DNA from: Haliotis asinina
Lineage: Eukaryota; Mollusca; Gastropoda; Lepetellida; Haliotidae
Length of the DNA stretch: 64,000 nucleotides
Direction of reading: 5' to 3'
Assembly: GCF_037392515.1 (NCBI RefSeq)
Contig: NC_090288.1
Span: forward strand, 7,929,501-7,993,500
Positions 1 to 10,800 of the stretch are shown in pieces (the stretch's first letter is position 1; every line of letters begins with the position of its first letter). Below the pieces are notes generated by a model. That model did not search any database. It worked only from the letters and a program-made list of their open reading frames with translations, and had not been told where the DNA came from. The position numbers and the translations under genes are program-made.

Positions 1-516
1 ATAACGCTACATGGCATGAGATACATGACGCCGATGTGACGTGAGATGCATGACCATAAATGCAGTCCACACCTGAACACCACGTGGCTGTGATTATCTT
101 TACTAATGCTAATAATAATAATAATACATGATACTAACACACATATCAGCAGTTTTCTCCACTGTCACGGTGGCAATCTGCACCTTGTTTGTCAACGCTG
201 ATAGTTGCATTAGTTTGACCTTTAAGATAAAACGTTTTATTGTCCCAGTGGATGACATTTGTATCCACTGGTGTTATCTTACCGAGAAACCTTTCAATGT
301 TACGATAAAGTGTACTGTATTATGCATCAACCACAGTATACGTTTTCATTTGTCAGGATCAGTTCAGCCTTGAAAAGGAGGACAATGATTAGCATAATGT
401 AGATAATCACCATCACGTGCTATTCAGGCGAGGACCACATTCATAGGCATGTACCCCAAACCACATCGACCTGCATGTCTTGTGGATGTAGACAGCAGTC
501 AGGTGTGTAAAGAGTC
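1..516. other. Upstream flank of the SDR gene
   Basis: No gene or repeat was recognised here. The stretch leads into the first coding exon at 517. The short open frame at 128-373 has no recognisable domain. No clear TATA box was found close to 517, so the promoter is not located. Confidence 0.4.
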
Positions 517-2573
517 ATGTCAACACTGTAAGTACGCATTAGACCATACGGCGCTAAAACATTTTCAAAGTTAACACTTTCAGAATGTCAAAGAAACGTT
601 TTGAGGTGTGGTTTAAAGAATTTGGAACTGATAACTGTTCGTTGCAGAATCACATAATCTAGATTCTTGTCCAACTTGATGAAATAAAACAGCGAAGCGA
701 AACTAACCAGAAAACACAACTGTTGTAGATCGGTAGAATCTGTCTTCATCACTGGGAGCAGCAAAGGAGTCGGTCTTGGTCTTGTGAAAGCATTCCTAGA
801 ACTTCCCAACCCACCCAAGCACGTGTTTGCCTCCTGCATTGACCCTGACAACGACGAGTCCACGGAGTTGAGAGAAGTGGCGTCACAAGCTCCCTGCATT
901 ACGGTGGTGAAGCTTGATGTGCGATCTGATGCTGACATCGCCAACGCCGTAACAACAGTGCGACATGTCCTGGGAGAGAGGGGGTTAAACTTGCTTATTA
1001 ACAACGCGGCCGTCAACTCGCAGTTGTATGGCCTGGAGTCATTAACAAGGGATGATATCACGAGTCACTGTGATTGTAATGTAGCAGGTAATGTCGTATT
1101 TTTACTTTAAATATACTGAAAACTCACGGTATAGTTCCATTTTCCGTTCTTGACGGAGTAATGACTTGCCTAATAATCAATAATATGAATTCACAACAGT
1201 CAAAACTTGTGGTTGTCTAAATGTGACCATGCCATATATTGCGACGACGCGCAGTGTTGATTATGTTAAAATCGGTTTGTCGAATACTCACATGGTTCCG
1301 TCAGTTTGCCTGGACACCAGAAAGGAGAAGCAAGCGTATTTGTCGTCATTAAGAAAATTCTGCAGAGTTCCATAAGCCAAGTCGTATATGAGTGAGTGAG
1401 TGAGTGAGTTTAATTTTACGCCGCTTTTAGCAATATTCCAGCTATATCACGGCGGGGGACACCAGAAAATGGGTTTCACATATTGTACCCATGTGGGGAA
1501 TCGAACGCGGGTCTTCGGTGTGACGAACGCCAAGTCGAATATACAATAAGAGGACAAAGTCATCAATATCCCCTTAATGGTAAACTACTCTCAATGAATA
1601 TGCCATCTAGTTATAACTATGCCAAATGTCGCACGTTGTTCTTCACATTGATCTGCTGATCTATTGTTGATTTGTGTCGTTATTTTGTTCAATATCCTCA
1701 AAGTGGAAGGAGAGTTTTCAAAGGCTTAAAAGATCTTCTCTGGTAAGGATCTCTTCCACAAATTTCTGTCAAAGTAAAACTTGTTGTCGTGGAAATGGGG
1801 AAAAAAGTTTTATTTTTCATTCAGAAATCCAGAACAGTCCTAACTCGATTATTTACATTGCACCGTTATACAACTGGAAAATTGTTGAGCAATAAACAAA
1901 CAAACACAATATACTTTCCATTAACCATCGAAAACATTCAAAGGTTTTTAGCGACATGTGGTACCATTTCTGACTTTTAGTGATCCATTCAGACAATTTG
2001 CACAGCTATGTTTCCTTTACTCCAAGCGGAGTTATTTTTAGCACTGATGTGTTATACTATGTGTCACTGCATATTTATTTTAAGGTCCGCTCATGGTATC
2101 ACAGGCGTTGCTTCCTTTACTGAAAAAAGCATCCAAACAAAACGAATGTAAACCGCTCGGATGTAACAGGGCAGCCATTGTCAACCTCTCTACTGGCCTC
2201 ATCAAATCATCGTATTGGTTACCAGATGAACGGAGATATTCTTACGTTGTGACCAAATCAGCCACCGCCATTGGTACAGTCATGATGTCCCGGGAACTGT
2301 TTCCTGATGGTATCCTCGTGGTGGGAATGAGCCCTGGTTGGGTGAAGACTGAAATGGGGGGATCAAGCGCACATATCACGGTGGAGGAAAGTGCGAAATC
2401 ATTTTTGGAAAGACTGAGTATATTAGAAGCTGAACATCGTGGTGTGATTTTTATCTTATCTTCAGCCCTCAAAATATAATTTGTTTCGTGTCATTCTCTT
2501 CCTCTTCCGATGTTACGTAGGAAGATATGACAGGAGTAACCTCGGTGGGAAGAGAATGGTTCGGTGTGAGTGA
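517..2573 (+). CDS. Short-chain dehydrogenase/reductase, C-factor/sniffer (carbonyl reductase) type
   Basis: Probably a cytosolic NAD(P)H-dependent oxidoreductase acting on a carbonyl substrate that cannot be named from sequence. Exons: 517-527 (ATG TCA ACA CT, then donor GTAAGT), 729-1087, 2085-2441 and probably 2521-2573; phases 2, 1, 1 agree and give 259 residues, the usual size for the family. The protein starts MSTLSVESVFITGSSKGVG, which carries the TGxxxGxG cofactor motif. LDV (adenine pocket), NNAA (the NNAG motif), the YVVTK form of catalytic YxxxK with a serine about 12 residues before it, and the PGWVKTEM motif follow in order. Splices at 1087/1088 (CAG|GTAATG) and 2084/2085 (AAG|GT) rebuild NVAGPLMVSQALLPLL exactly as the family expects. 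If the last intron (2442-2520) is retained, the frame instead stops at 2479, giving 254 residues. Exons 1-3 are firm; the last is inferred. Confidence 0.85.
1391..1532 (-). repeat. SINE family A in SDR intron 2
   Basis: A tRNA-derived SINE read on the minus strand. On the plus strand it begins with GAGTGAGTGAG, the complement of the (ACTC)n tail, then ACGCCGCTTTTAGCAATATT. It ends in the complement of the B box (GGAATCGAACGCGGG). The 5' end of the element is slightly truncated. Confidence 0.85.
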
Positions 2574-3083
2574 TGCTTTAAGTAGATTGAATGTTTTTTG
2601 TTGCAATACTCCATCAAATTATTCTATTTCTTCTTCAGAAATAAACATGACGCTACTCTGGACTAGTGTTTACTCATCCACGATGCAGGCTCGTGTGCAT
2701 GTGGAGAGAGAGATACATACATGTACATTACACGTCAAAAGAAACGTTACCTACGTTACTTTATGGCGGAGTTACACATCTTCATCTGGCGTTGTGCCAC
2801 CTCCTGGTCTGTCTCCATGGAACCAAGTGTACCTGTAGCGCCGAATAAGTCTTATAACCGTGATAAGGTGGCATCCGAGGGCGTTGTTAACAGCAGTATA
2901 TGTCGACCCCGTCTACACAACCCCAGTGGCTCTTTCTCCCTCTTCAGCAGTTACTTAAGGCATATTTTTCGTTCATTTGTATCACGTCATGCATCCTGGT
3001 CTCTCTTTGTACGATACAGAATCATTCCACAGTTGTGTTGGATGTAAATACTGGGTGCGATTGATATTGCTACGTATAAGCAG

Positions 3084-3089
3084 AATAAA
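3084..3089 (+). promoter_or_regulatory. Candidate polyadenylation signal, SDR gene
   Basis: A canonical AATAAA hexamer about 510 bases after the predicted stop. Position and strand fit the dehydrogenase gene, but no cleavage site can be confirmed. Confidence 0.35.
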
Positions 3090-3902
3090 TGGAAACAAAT
3101 GTTCCTTTGAAAGCACAAATGTTAACAAAGAGAATTTTAGATGTTCCTAATCACTTTTCCACAATATTAAAGACACGTTTTACTTGTTTTCACTAATGTA
3201 AAGTAGCAGAAAATGTTTTATTTGCAAAAGGTTTTGTCTTGTTGTAATAGTTGCCAAAATGGTGACTTTCAATGGTTTATCTCACAGCAGAAGTTTTCAA
3301 CCCTTCATTTGGACATCTATATTATTGTTATTGGTTTATATCGGCATGGTCAAAATTAGGACAATTTAACACTTTTGAAAAACTACATATCACCAAAAGA
3401 TGAATGCATTTGAGAATTATTTTTCGTGCTTTGCATTGGGTGGTGTTGTTAAACTTTCCTGTATACTAATACCTTCTGACATATCTTTGAGAGTTTTTAA
3501 GTAATTCATAGAGGTAGGCATTTAGTGTACATGCGCGTCGTGTCGCTGTGTAAATGCAAATCTTCGTACAAACAAGATTATGTTTCAAATGCGGTAAACC
3601 ACGCGGGATGCATGGAATACGCTCTTTTCTGACCTGACCACCAACACGAGGACATTAGTTTTACATGGTCCCAAAACTGCCCAGGCCATATGGAACCGTT
3701 TAATTTTTTTAAAAAACAAAGACAAGCGGGAGCACGAGCAAAACTTCACGTGATTCTCGGGAACGTTGGCAGGCACCAACCTGCACCTATCTGCCTCTAT
3801 AATATCATGCTTACGTAAACAGTAGTTGTCCATCCCAAAACAAGCCTGACGTCATATATCTAGTGATTGTACATTTCTTGAGAGCTCTACAGTTGCAGCT
3901 CA

Positions 3903-3947
3903 AGTTGTTTATTCCAGGAAGTATATTTGAGACATGACATTATGTTT
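3903..3947 (+). repeat. Short dispersed repeat, copy 1
   Basis: About 45 bases resembling 10218-10261: both read AGT-G-TTTATTCC-GGAAGT, then an AT-rich stretch, then CATGACA-TATGTTT. The family is unnamed and could be a fragment of a larger mobile element. Confidence 0.4.
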
Positions 3948-4446
3948 CTTATATTTTATAGTGTATTGCCATCTGTGGTTGTCTGTTGTAAATGTAATTA
4001 CTAGTTTTAAATTGAAATCTGCGATGGTCTAGTTGTTTTATTGTCCTATGGTGACGAGGTTTAATTATTTACTTTTATATGTTCTGAAATTAATTAATTG
4101 TAATTTAAATAACTATAAGCTGTATGATATATGAAATGTTGGAGGTATCATTCTAAATGCTAATTCACTCACTCCACATAGCCCACGACTCTCCCTTACT
4201 GATTACACAGGTTCAGTGTACGTCAATGTACACAAGGTATAACACTGACTGTGAATGTCCACAAACAACACACTGGTTTATATATTATAACATTCTGACA
4301 AAAGATGATCCTTTTCTTGGTGGTTGTAGGCGATTATGCAAGAGCATCCGCTTGGGTTTGCAGCGATTTGCGCCGTATCCCGTCTCATTAAGACCAGTAT
4401 TGCAGCGCCACTGCGCCCCACCTGAACTCCAGCCCTTGCGCAGTGA

Positions 4447-4562
4447 ACACCAATATCCCAGCCCTCCCATGGTGGACACCAGTATCCCAGCCCTCTCGCC
4501 ACAGACACCAGTTTCCGAGCCCTACTGTGCTGGATACGAGTATCCGAGCACCATCGTGGGGA
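4447..4562. repeat. 29-bp imperfect tandem repeat, about 4 copies
   Basis: Units begin at 4447, 4476, 4505 and 4534, an exact 29-base period. Each starts close to ACACCAGTATCCCAGCCCT and diverges with distance. The units lie inside open frames on both strands, which therefore should not be read as genes. Confidence 0.7.
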
Positions 4563-4944
4563 CGTCGTGGGGAATTTATTTCTAATCTTTCTCACCTGCC
4601 ACCATACGTTGGTTGTTAGGTGGTTAACCCAAGTATGCATGTCAAAATTAATTAAGCAGTACCCTCCCATGGCACTTTACCTGGGTAGAAAATGCAAGCG
4701 TATATAGCATCTGATTTGTATTATTCTTTTGTTGAGATAGAAATATATCATGTGATTTAAGTCACTTGTAGACAATGAGTGGATTAAAATTATCACATCG
4801 GCAATATTTTTACCATATCGTGACTAAAACAATTCATTCACTCTTAATAGATAAAGTGAAAATCTGTTGAGATGGGGCAGAACAATGACCACAAAATCAG
4901 AGGTAGATAATTAAGCCTAGCATGGAACTTGAAGTTTTTGGGAC

Positions 4945-5245
4945 AACGCAATATAAATTGCTGGAGATCACCCACAACTGAAGGAAGTTCATCACTCTAA
5001 TGACCATGGGGACTTACAGTACCTTGGCTACCTGCTACCTAGTTGGATTTACATCATCCCTTCAGCCACTGGTGATTGTAGTCGAATTTAGCCATAATTT
5101 AAAATTATAAAGATAACTACTACATTTAAAATATGTTGTAAGATTGATTTCTTTTTATTGCTTTAGGACTTACGTACCGTCTAAGGTGGGCAATTATTTT
5201 ACAATAATTCAACCCCTGTGAGGATACAGCTACTCACAATCTTGC
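4945..5245 (-). repeat. Repeat family C, 3'-truncated copy
   Basis: On the minus strand it reads from AGATTGTGAGTAGCTGTATCC, through TACGTAAGTCC, to GGCTGAAGGGATGATGTAAA and TCCCCATGGTC. These match the other C copies in order. The (ACTC)n tail is missing. Confidence 0.75.
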
Positions 5246-5444
5246 CTGCTCGATTCAAACTACCAAGAGTGTGTATCTTTTTACAAATCATTGATCAAAA
5301 CGAATGTAATACTTCTATTTCTTTTTAAAATTCTAAATTTAAATGATACTTAACATAACAGATTACTGTTTTGACATTTTGTAAATATTTATCCCTTGGG
5401 ATAAAAAAAATATCAGTACAATCATGACATGACATACTTGACTG

Positions 5445-5690
5445 TCAACGTCGCATAATGACTAGTTCAAATATGGACTGACTACTCAAGTAGATGTAAC
5501 CGATATAGGGTTCTATAACATGCAATTTAGTAATACCTGCTTCTGTGACCCACTTCTTTTGCATCAGATCACGGATATTAATTCGGCTGATCTCAGTGAT
5601 GTTGATTCCTGTTTTCACATTCCCATATCGTCTACCTATCACCATTGATAAGGACACGAAAATAGTCACACGTGTCAACATTGTACGCAT
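5445..5690 (-). CDS. Candidate first exon of an unknown secreted or membrane protein
   Basis: Not recognised. An 81-codon open frame starts MRTMLTRVTIFVSLSMVIG, which has the basic start and hydrophobic run of a signal peptide or anchor. A good donor (GAAGCAG|GTATTAC) lies inside it at about 5533, so the coding part may end there and continue in an exon at lower coordinates that could not be found. A perfect CRE palindrome lies ten bases upstream of the ATG. Chance remains a serious alternative. Confidence 0.2.
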   Translation of the reverse strand: MRTMLTRVTIFVSLSMVIGRRYGNVKTGINITEISRINIRDLMQKKWVTEAGITKLHVIEPYIGYIYLSSQSIFELVIMRR

Positions 5691-5700
5691 GGTTTTTCCA

Positions 5701-5708
5701 TGACGTCA
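5701..5708. promoter_or_regulatory. Perfect CRE palindrome TGACGTCA
   Basis: The eight-base CREB/ATF consensus lies directly upstream of the candidate exon at 5690 on the minus strand. One perfect 8-mer is only weak evidence for a promoter. Confidence 0.3.
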
Positions 5709-6589
5709 CCTTACAACCCAAGTAAGGTGTCACCCAACTAACCCGGATCTTCACGGATGCATTTTGTTGTAATAAATGCAAGTGTCGTCCTTTGTTCAGC
5801 AATGTTTAACTGCCTGCATTGTATTGCACATAATGTATTTGCTCACATGATTCCATTCACAGGCTATATTTAGCTACTTGCAGCACGAAACGAAACTACA
5901 GCGACGATTTGGTCAAGGAGTGAAATGGATTCATATGCCTGTGCTGAGTCTTTCTCGCACACCCGCCATTTTCTCTCTGCACTTCTCCTTCGTAACAAAT
6001 AGTGAACTGTGTCAATTTTGTAATTATAGTTTGTTATACCACATTTTGTATTATTAAAGCATAACTCACGAAATAAAAAATTCACAATGGCAGAACATTT
6101 ATAATGCATCAAGTTAAATTAGAAAACGATTGTACGTGTAGCATTTTAGTAAAGTTTTCTGGCAGACTTGCTTTCCTGCTGTCCAGATGCGATGACAGGC
6201 ACATGAACCTCCATAACTTTTATAGTCAAAACCTTCATATTACACGTCAGTTTCATACTCTCACGTGTTTGCGTTTGGGGATATTTTTGAGTGTTTGAGT
6301 TCAAAAGAGAACGATCAATGATTAAATAACTCGAGACTCGAATTCTATGTTCACGCTTCACATCTCATGGTGACAAGCGGCTGGTGGAACAACGGCGATG
6401 GTCTGCTGACTACTAGTGGGGGCTGTGCTGAAATGCATATGAATGTGTGTAGCTGCTGTCCCATCAGTCCCACAACTGTAGTATTACGAATTTAGAGATT
6501 GTAATATTTAAAAAGATTTTCACTCATTACACAGGTATTGGATGTGAATATTTGCAGAACTCCAGATCCAAAGAATATTTGCAGATTCA
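5709..6589. other. Intergenic, nothing recognised
   Basis: AT-rich sequence without a recognisable gene, RNA or repeat. The short open frames on both strands overlap and have no domain. Confidence 0.4.
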
Positions 6590-7075
6590 ATAATTAGTTT
6601 CTTGTAAAGTGATCATGGGCAGCAATGCAGGCTTCAATGCGGCGGGGCATACTACTGATGAAAGACGTTAGAAAATCTTGGTCATCCTGTCCTAATATTG
6701 TACCGCCTCTTCTTTCATTTCAGCAATATTTGTCAGATTCTCCTTATTGACACTTTCTTAATGAGTTCCCAAACATTTTCTATTGGATTTAGGTCAGGGC
6801 TATACATTGTAGCTAACAATGTGACATTTTGGGTCCAAAACCAGGGCCTTGAATGCTTTGAACGATGTTTTTGATCTTTGCACTGCTGGAAAATCTAAAC
6901 ATTTCCATATAACACGTGAGCAGATGGAAGTAAATGTCCCCGAGAATATATGTGTACCTTTCACTGTTTATATTCCTCCAACTACTCGGAGGAACATTAC
7001 CCCTGACACAAACATGCCATCCCACACGTTAAAGTTTGGACTGTACTTTGGGCGCTGATACATTTGATGGCTGGT
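6590..7075 (-). mobile_element. Tc1/mariner-like DNA transposon, decayed 3' part of transposase
   Basis: Minus-strand translation gives pieces of a Tc1-type DDE transposase in the right order. First comes a segment with NINSERYTYILGDIYFHLL, matching the usual 'gxxNSETYxxILxxxLLP' region. Then comes a degenerate 'PDLNPIENVW' region near 6790. Last is the C-terminal end FLTSFISSMPRRIEACIAAH, typical of the family. The frame shifts between pieces and contains stops; the N-terminal DNA-binding half is absent or unrecognisable. No terminal inverted repeats were identified. A dead copy. Confidence 0.8.
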
Positions 7076-7424
7076 CAAGGTTGTTTAATACCAGAAATCC
7101 AATTAAACATGTTCTTAGAATTCTCAATAATTTCTGGTCACACTATATTTCCATGACTGTTATTCAATCATTGATCATTCTCATTTGAACCCAAACGGAC
7201 TGTACTCACACAAATCACTCCATATGCATGCAGACATATTCAGAACGTCATATTTGGTATTCATGGTGTATGAACACCAGCAAAACTGACGTATTTCTAT
7301 TGTTTCTACTTTTGAGTGTCCCTATTGCAAAGCATACCATTGGACGTTTTCTGACACATTTTTACATTTAGTGCCTTTCATTTACTCTAAACGCAGGGCT
7401 CTTGGTAAAATATCTCACACGCCC

Positions 7425-7608
7425 TGTCCCCACCAGTCTGTGGGTCGGTGAAAGCGTTCGCACGTCAAGCTGATGAATGAGTGAGTGAGTTAATGCTTAA
7501 CGTCATATCCTGACGAGAACGATTTTGACGTTTATAAAGAATATGTATATGTTATAAAATCTGTGGAATATTGCTGAACGCGGCGTAAAACCACACACAT
7601 TCACTGTT
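7425..7608 (+). repeat. Degenerate SINE family A, disrupted
   Basis: A head-like piece (GTGAAAGCGTTCGCACGTCA) near 7450 and a clear tail at 7553-7608 (TGGAATATTGCTGAACGCGG then CGTAAAACCACACAC). The middle is replaced by unrelated sequence, so this is either a heavily decayed copy or one with an insertion. Confidence 0.55.
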
Positions 7609-7887
7609 GTTATCTAACGCTGTTACGCGACGTAATGTGTATTGTTGTGCTGCAAACGATTTAATGTACGAGATGCTGATGTCTTTCGACTATGACTCCC
7701 ATGATAGTTTGTGACAGTATCAGGAATATTCATTTGACTGCACATCTGACAATGGGCATTTTCCATTTCTCATGTCAGGGAATAACAATCTCACTGATCT
7801 ACTCGATCCAATGAATAGATTAACCGCCCCACTGATTGGTTTAGTTTAGCACTAAACAAAAACAAAATAATCCGTGTTTCTTTACCG

Positions 7888-7893
7888 TTTATT
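7888..7893 (-). promoter_or_regulatory. Candidate polyadenylation signal, WWE gene
   Basis: TTTATT on the plus strand is AATAAA on the minus strand, about 190 bases past the stop at 8085. The spacing is normal for a short 3' UTR. Confidence 0.4.
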
Positions 7894-8084
7894 CTGTCGA
7901 TTTCAAGTCGCCACATCGACATCAAGCTGTTCAAGAAACAGGCCTAAAGTGATGAGTCCTTGTTCCACTGTTACCTTTTCAGTGTAGATATTACAATCGT
8001 ACTGACGAAGCGACGAATCATACCTCACCGGCAACATTAATGACATGGCTGTCGTCCATTATGCCTGAAGTAGAGCAGTTTCTG

Positions 8085-9611
8085 TCAGTCTGACTTCTTT
8101 ACTCTTTTGAACCTCAGCACATCTTCTCCATTGATCACGCCTGTCATTGTGACAAAGTCCACCTCACACCTATAACAGATTAACCTGATATAATCTATTC
8201 TCTCATCACTGAGTTTACTTTTACGTTGATTTCATCAATATTCCAGAAATGTCACAGTATGGGGCACGGTAAATATGCTTCATCGAATCCTCGAATCAAA
8301 GCCTTGGCGTGACGAGCAAACACACTAACCACTCAGCCACTTCATTTATATGAGATCTGAAATGTCGTTGGTTGTATATGCGACTTTAGTGTGCACGAAT
8401 GCTTCAAATGGAAATTATTTCCATAAGAAATCTCTACTAATAGGAGAGTCGATAATATGAGTCTGTCTATAGCGTGAGTGTGCATTTGTTTTAGCAGTAC
8501 TTCTGCTGTACGATGTTTGTAAACAACCGAGTATGGACCCATCAATCCATTGATTGTTACTTTCATTAATCTATCTGCACCAAAGTACCTGTATACACTA
8601 TCAACGTTACTGAAATTTGCTTTGTGTTTACCTCAGAATTATTTCATTCTCATGAAAAGCATAACCCAAGCCCACAACAGATATTTACCAAACGTATCTT
8701 AATAACACTTACATTTTACCATTGATAACAAAGCTCCTCTTCCTAGCTTGTATATATTCTTTGTATCTATCTTCAAATATTTGACTGTCGGTGACATCAC
8801 TCCATGTTCCCTCAGGGCTCTTCCATGACCATGTCCAAACTCCTGTCGACAAGTTCCTCAGGTTTACTTCTTCTTCCTCCTCCCCATGTCTTTCTTCCGG
8901 TTCCACCCGAATCTCTCCAGTTTGGTCACTAGCTGTACTGAGCGTCTCTGGTGAACCTTTTACACCAAATGAAATCTTTTGCACAGACATTTCAAATGAC
9001 CAGCCCCCTACATACATTTGTATTTTTGTTACTGATATTGATGCTAAGCCGAGCTAGATTTGTGCTTTGATTTTCAAAAAGAAACCTCAAATTCTTCAAA
9101 TTTCTGTTCCAATAGATCGCCAACAACTGAAGGTAGATCACCATGCTTTTGTTACAACTTGGAAATCGACACGTAGCATTCACCCCATCTTCATAGCCCA
9201 GTCCTTGTCCTTGTCCTCGTCCTTGTCCCTGATCCTGTCGTGGAGTCTGCTTGTTGTGTCTCTCCATAGTTGATGGTAATGACCCTAAACTGTGATAATC
9301 AAACCAATTCAAAATAAAACAAATTAACTTCTTAGAATATTATCTCGCATGAATAAAAACTAAGCTTAATAGACTATTCGCGACCTGGGGATAATGGACA
9401 CGTTTTCTTTCTAGAGAGCACTGGATTGTCTGGTCTAGACTCCATTATTTACAGGCCGCCGATAGTATGGTGTTCAGGAACAACCAACAACCAACAGATA
9501 TGGCATTAAAAAAAGTGTTAGTACTCACAAGGATACCTGTCGTCCGACTAACCAATGTATCAAGATGAACACCACAGCTGCAAACACGCCAGACAGACTG
9601 ACTCTTTGGTA
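8085..9611 (-). CDS. Small WWE-domain protein, possibly membrane-anchored
   Basis: WWE domains bind ADP-ribose-type ligands or partners in ubiquitin and ADP-ribosylation systems; the role here is unknown. The two 3' exons are the strongest. 8713-9017 ends at donor AAAT|GTAAGTG, and 8085-8169 begins after TATAG and ends in TGA. Joined, they read WTWSWKSPEGTWSDV, an FEDRYKEY helix, then RSFVINGKM and CEVDFVTMTG, the WWE order with its W, W and E. Read from the ATG at 9017 the product is 129 residues. An alternative uses 9537-9611 (a hydrophobic helix, SLSGVFAAVVFILIHWLVG), 9184-9284 (charged, RLHDRIRDKDEDKDKDW) and an acceptor at 8938. All phases agree and introns are 246-543 bases, but no ATG exon was found. 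A run of five glutamates precedes the domain. There is no PARP catalytic domain, since the stop follows the WWE directly. Confidence 0.6.
8225..8345 (-). repeat. Degenerate SINE family A in WWE-gene intron
   Basis: On the plus strand it runs from ACGTTGATTTCATCAATATT to GCGTGACGAGCAAACACAC and AACCACTCAGCCAC, the complement of a decayed family A element. It lies in the intron between the two WWE exons, in the same direction as the gene. Confidence 0.6.
9418..9469 (+). repeat. Family B fragment
   Basis: About 50 bases: CACTGGATTGTCTGGTCTAG followed by CTCCATTATTTACAGGCCGCC. This is the 3' third of family B without its tail. Confidence 0.6.
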
Positions 9612-10677
9612 CTAACCGTTCGACTATCGTCTTTTACTGTATAACTCACGTCAGATTGATCACGCTTTCTGAAACATAACCTTGTAGAACCTTCAGAGAA
9701 GGACGACAATGTCAAATAGGCAACTTCTGTGCACTACAAAGCCCCAACTCAGTCTGCTACACTTAATAGGTTTGGGTTGTTCGATCTCGGCACAAAGTTC
9801 AAATCCCAAGTAGTTCCCATTTAACGTTATACCACTTTTCAAAGAAAGGCTTGCGTTATATTTCTATTCATGTATTTCCTCGAAATCGAAATTAAAAGTG
9901 GGATATGTGCCAACGTTCGAATTTGGAGTGTCATTGCTGACTGGTTTGGTGGGTTAGGTGCTGTTTGTTTATTTTTGTGTATACCACCGCTCTCGACAAT
10001 GTCCCACCTATATGGCAGTCTGGACCAAACTACACAATGCAGTATACACTCTACCCTCAATGAAAATTCAACGGACGTACTTCCTTCCTGAATGACAAGT
10101 AGCGGCTTATTGAAAATAATCGGGACGTTCTATGCATGCATTTCTTAGAAGTAACCACAACAATAGTTCATTGTACTGACAGAATGTAAAAAGAGTTCAC
10201 ATCTTGTAATCACTTTAAGTGGTTTATTCCTGGAAGTCATATAACACATGACAGTATGTTTAATGGGAGCAGTTAACGCCACCAACTACACTCCTGGTAG
10301 ACTGAGTGAACCACTCGGAGGTCCTGGTGACCTGTTCGTGGTCAGACACTGCCGTACTGACTAGTACACAGAGTCAAGTAGGTGACTGTGTGTTTGTTTG
10401 TTTGTATAATATGACAGACCCATACAGCCGCGCAGGAAGCAAATCCGTTCATGTATGGCCGTTAGGTTGCAAAGCTATATATTTACACAGTAGCGAGGGT
10501 TTGTCCAAACCTTTTTGCAAGAAACATGCGTTTGCTTAGAATGGTAGCAGTCTGTCATGTCTGACAGACAACAAGAACACGCCTATGCAGAATAGATAAT
10601 GCTATAAAGTTTGTATTAGTTCTAGATGATTATCCATTGTGTTCACTAAACGTTGAAGCACGTTCTTTCATTATGGT
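9612..10677. other. Upstream of the WWE gene
   Basis: Should contain the first exon and promoter of the minus-strand WWE gene if the multi-exon model is right, but neither could be picked out. It holds copy 2 of the short dispersed repeat (10218-10261). Open frames at 9839-10091 and 10306-10539 have no domain. Confidence 0.35.
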
Positions 10678-10800
10678 GTCCGTGGGGTACCTTAATGGGT
10701 AAAGCATCTGCTCGCCACGGATTCGAGTCCTCATGTGGGTGGAATTTGTTAATTAAATCTGTTTCTGGCGTCCTCCGCCACGATATTGCTGGAAGTTTGC
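10678..10800 (+). repeat. SINE family A, 3'-truncated
   Basis: A tRNA-like head (GGGGTACCTTAATGGGTAAA with B-box-like ATTCGAGTCC), then GGCGTCCTCCGCCACGATAT and TTGCTGGAAG. The GCGGCGTAAAA end and the ACTC repeat are lost. Confidence 0.65.

Larger units (their letters stand above)
2574..4944. other. SDR 3' region and intergenic sequence
   Basis: The first 500 bases are probably 3' UTR of the dehydrogenase gene. The remainder is AT-rich with no recognisable gene. Several open frames of 60-142 codons overlap each other on both strands and show no domain. A small 29-bp tandem repeat lies at 4447-4562, and one copy of a short dispersed repeat at 3903-3947. Confidence 0.4.

Noticed and set aside
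8992-9312. 106-codon minus-strand frame (MNWFDYHSLGSLP...)
   Set aside because: Out of frame with the WWE domain. The GQGRGQGQG run comes from a CAAGGA-type repeat, and another frame of the same DNA (DKDEDKDKDW) fits the splice phases better.
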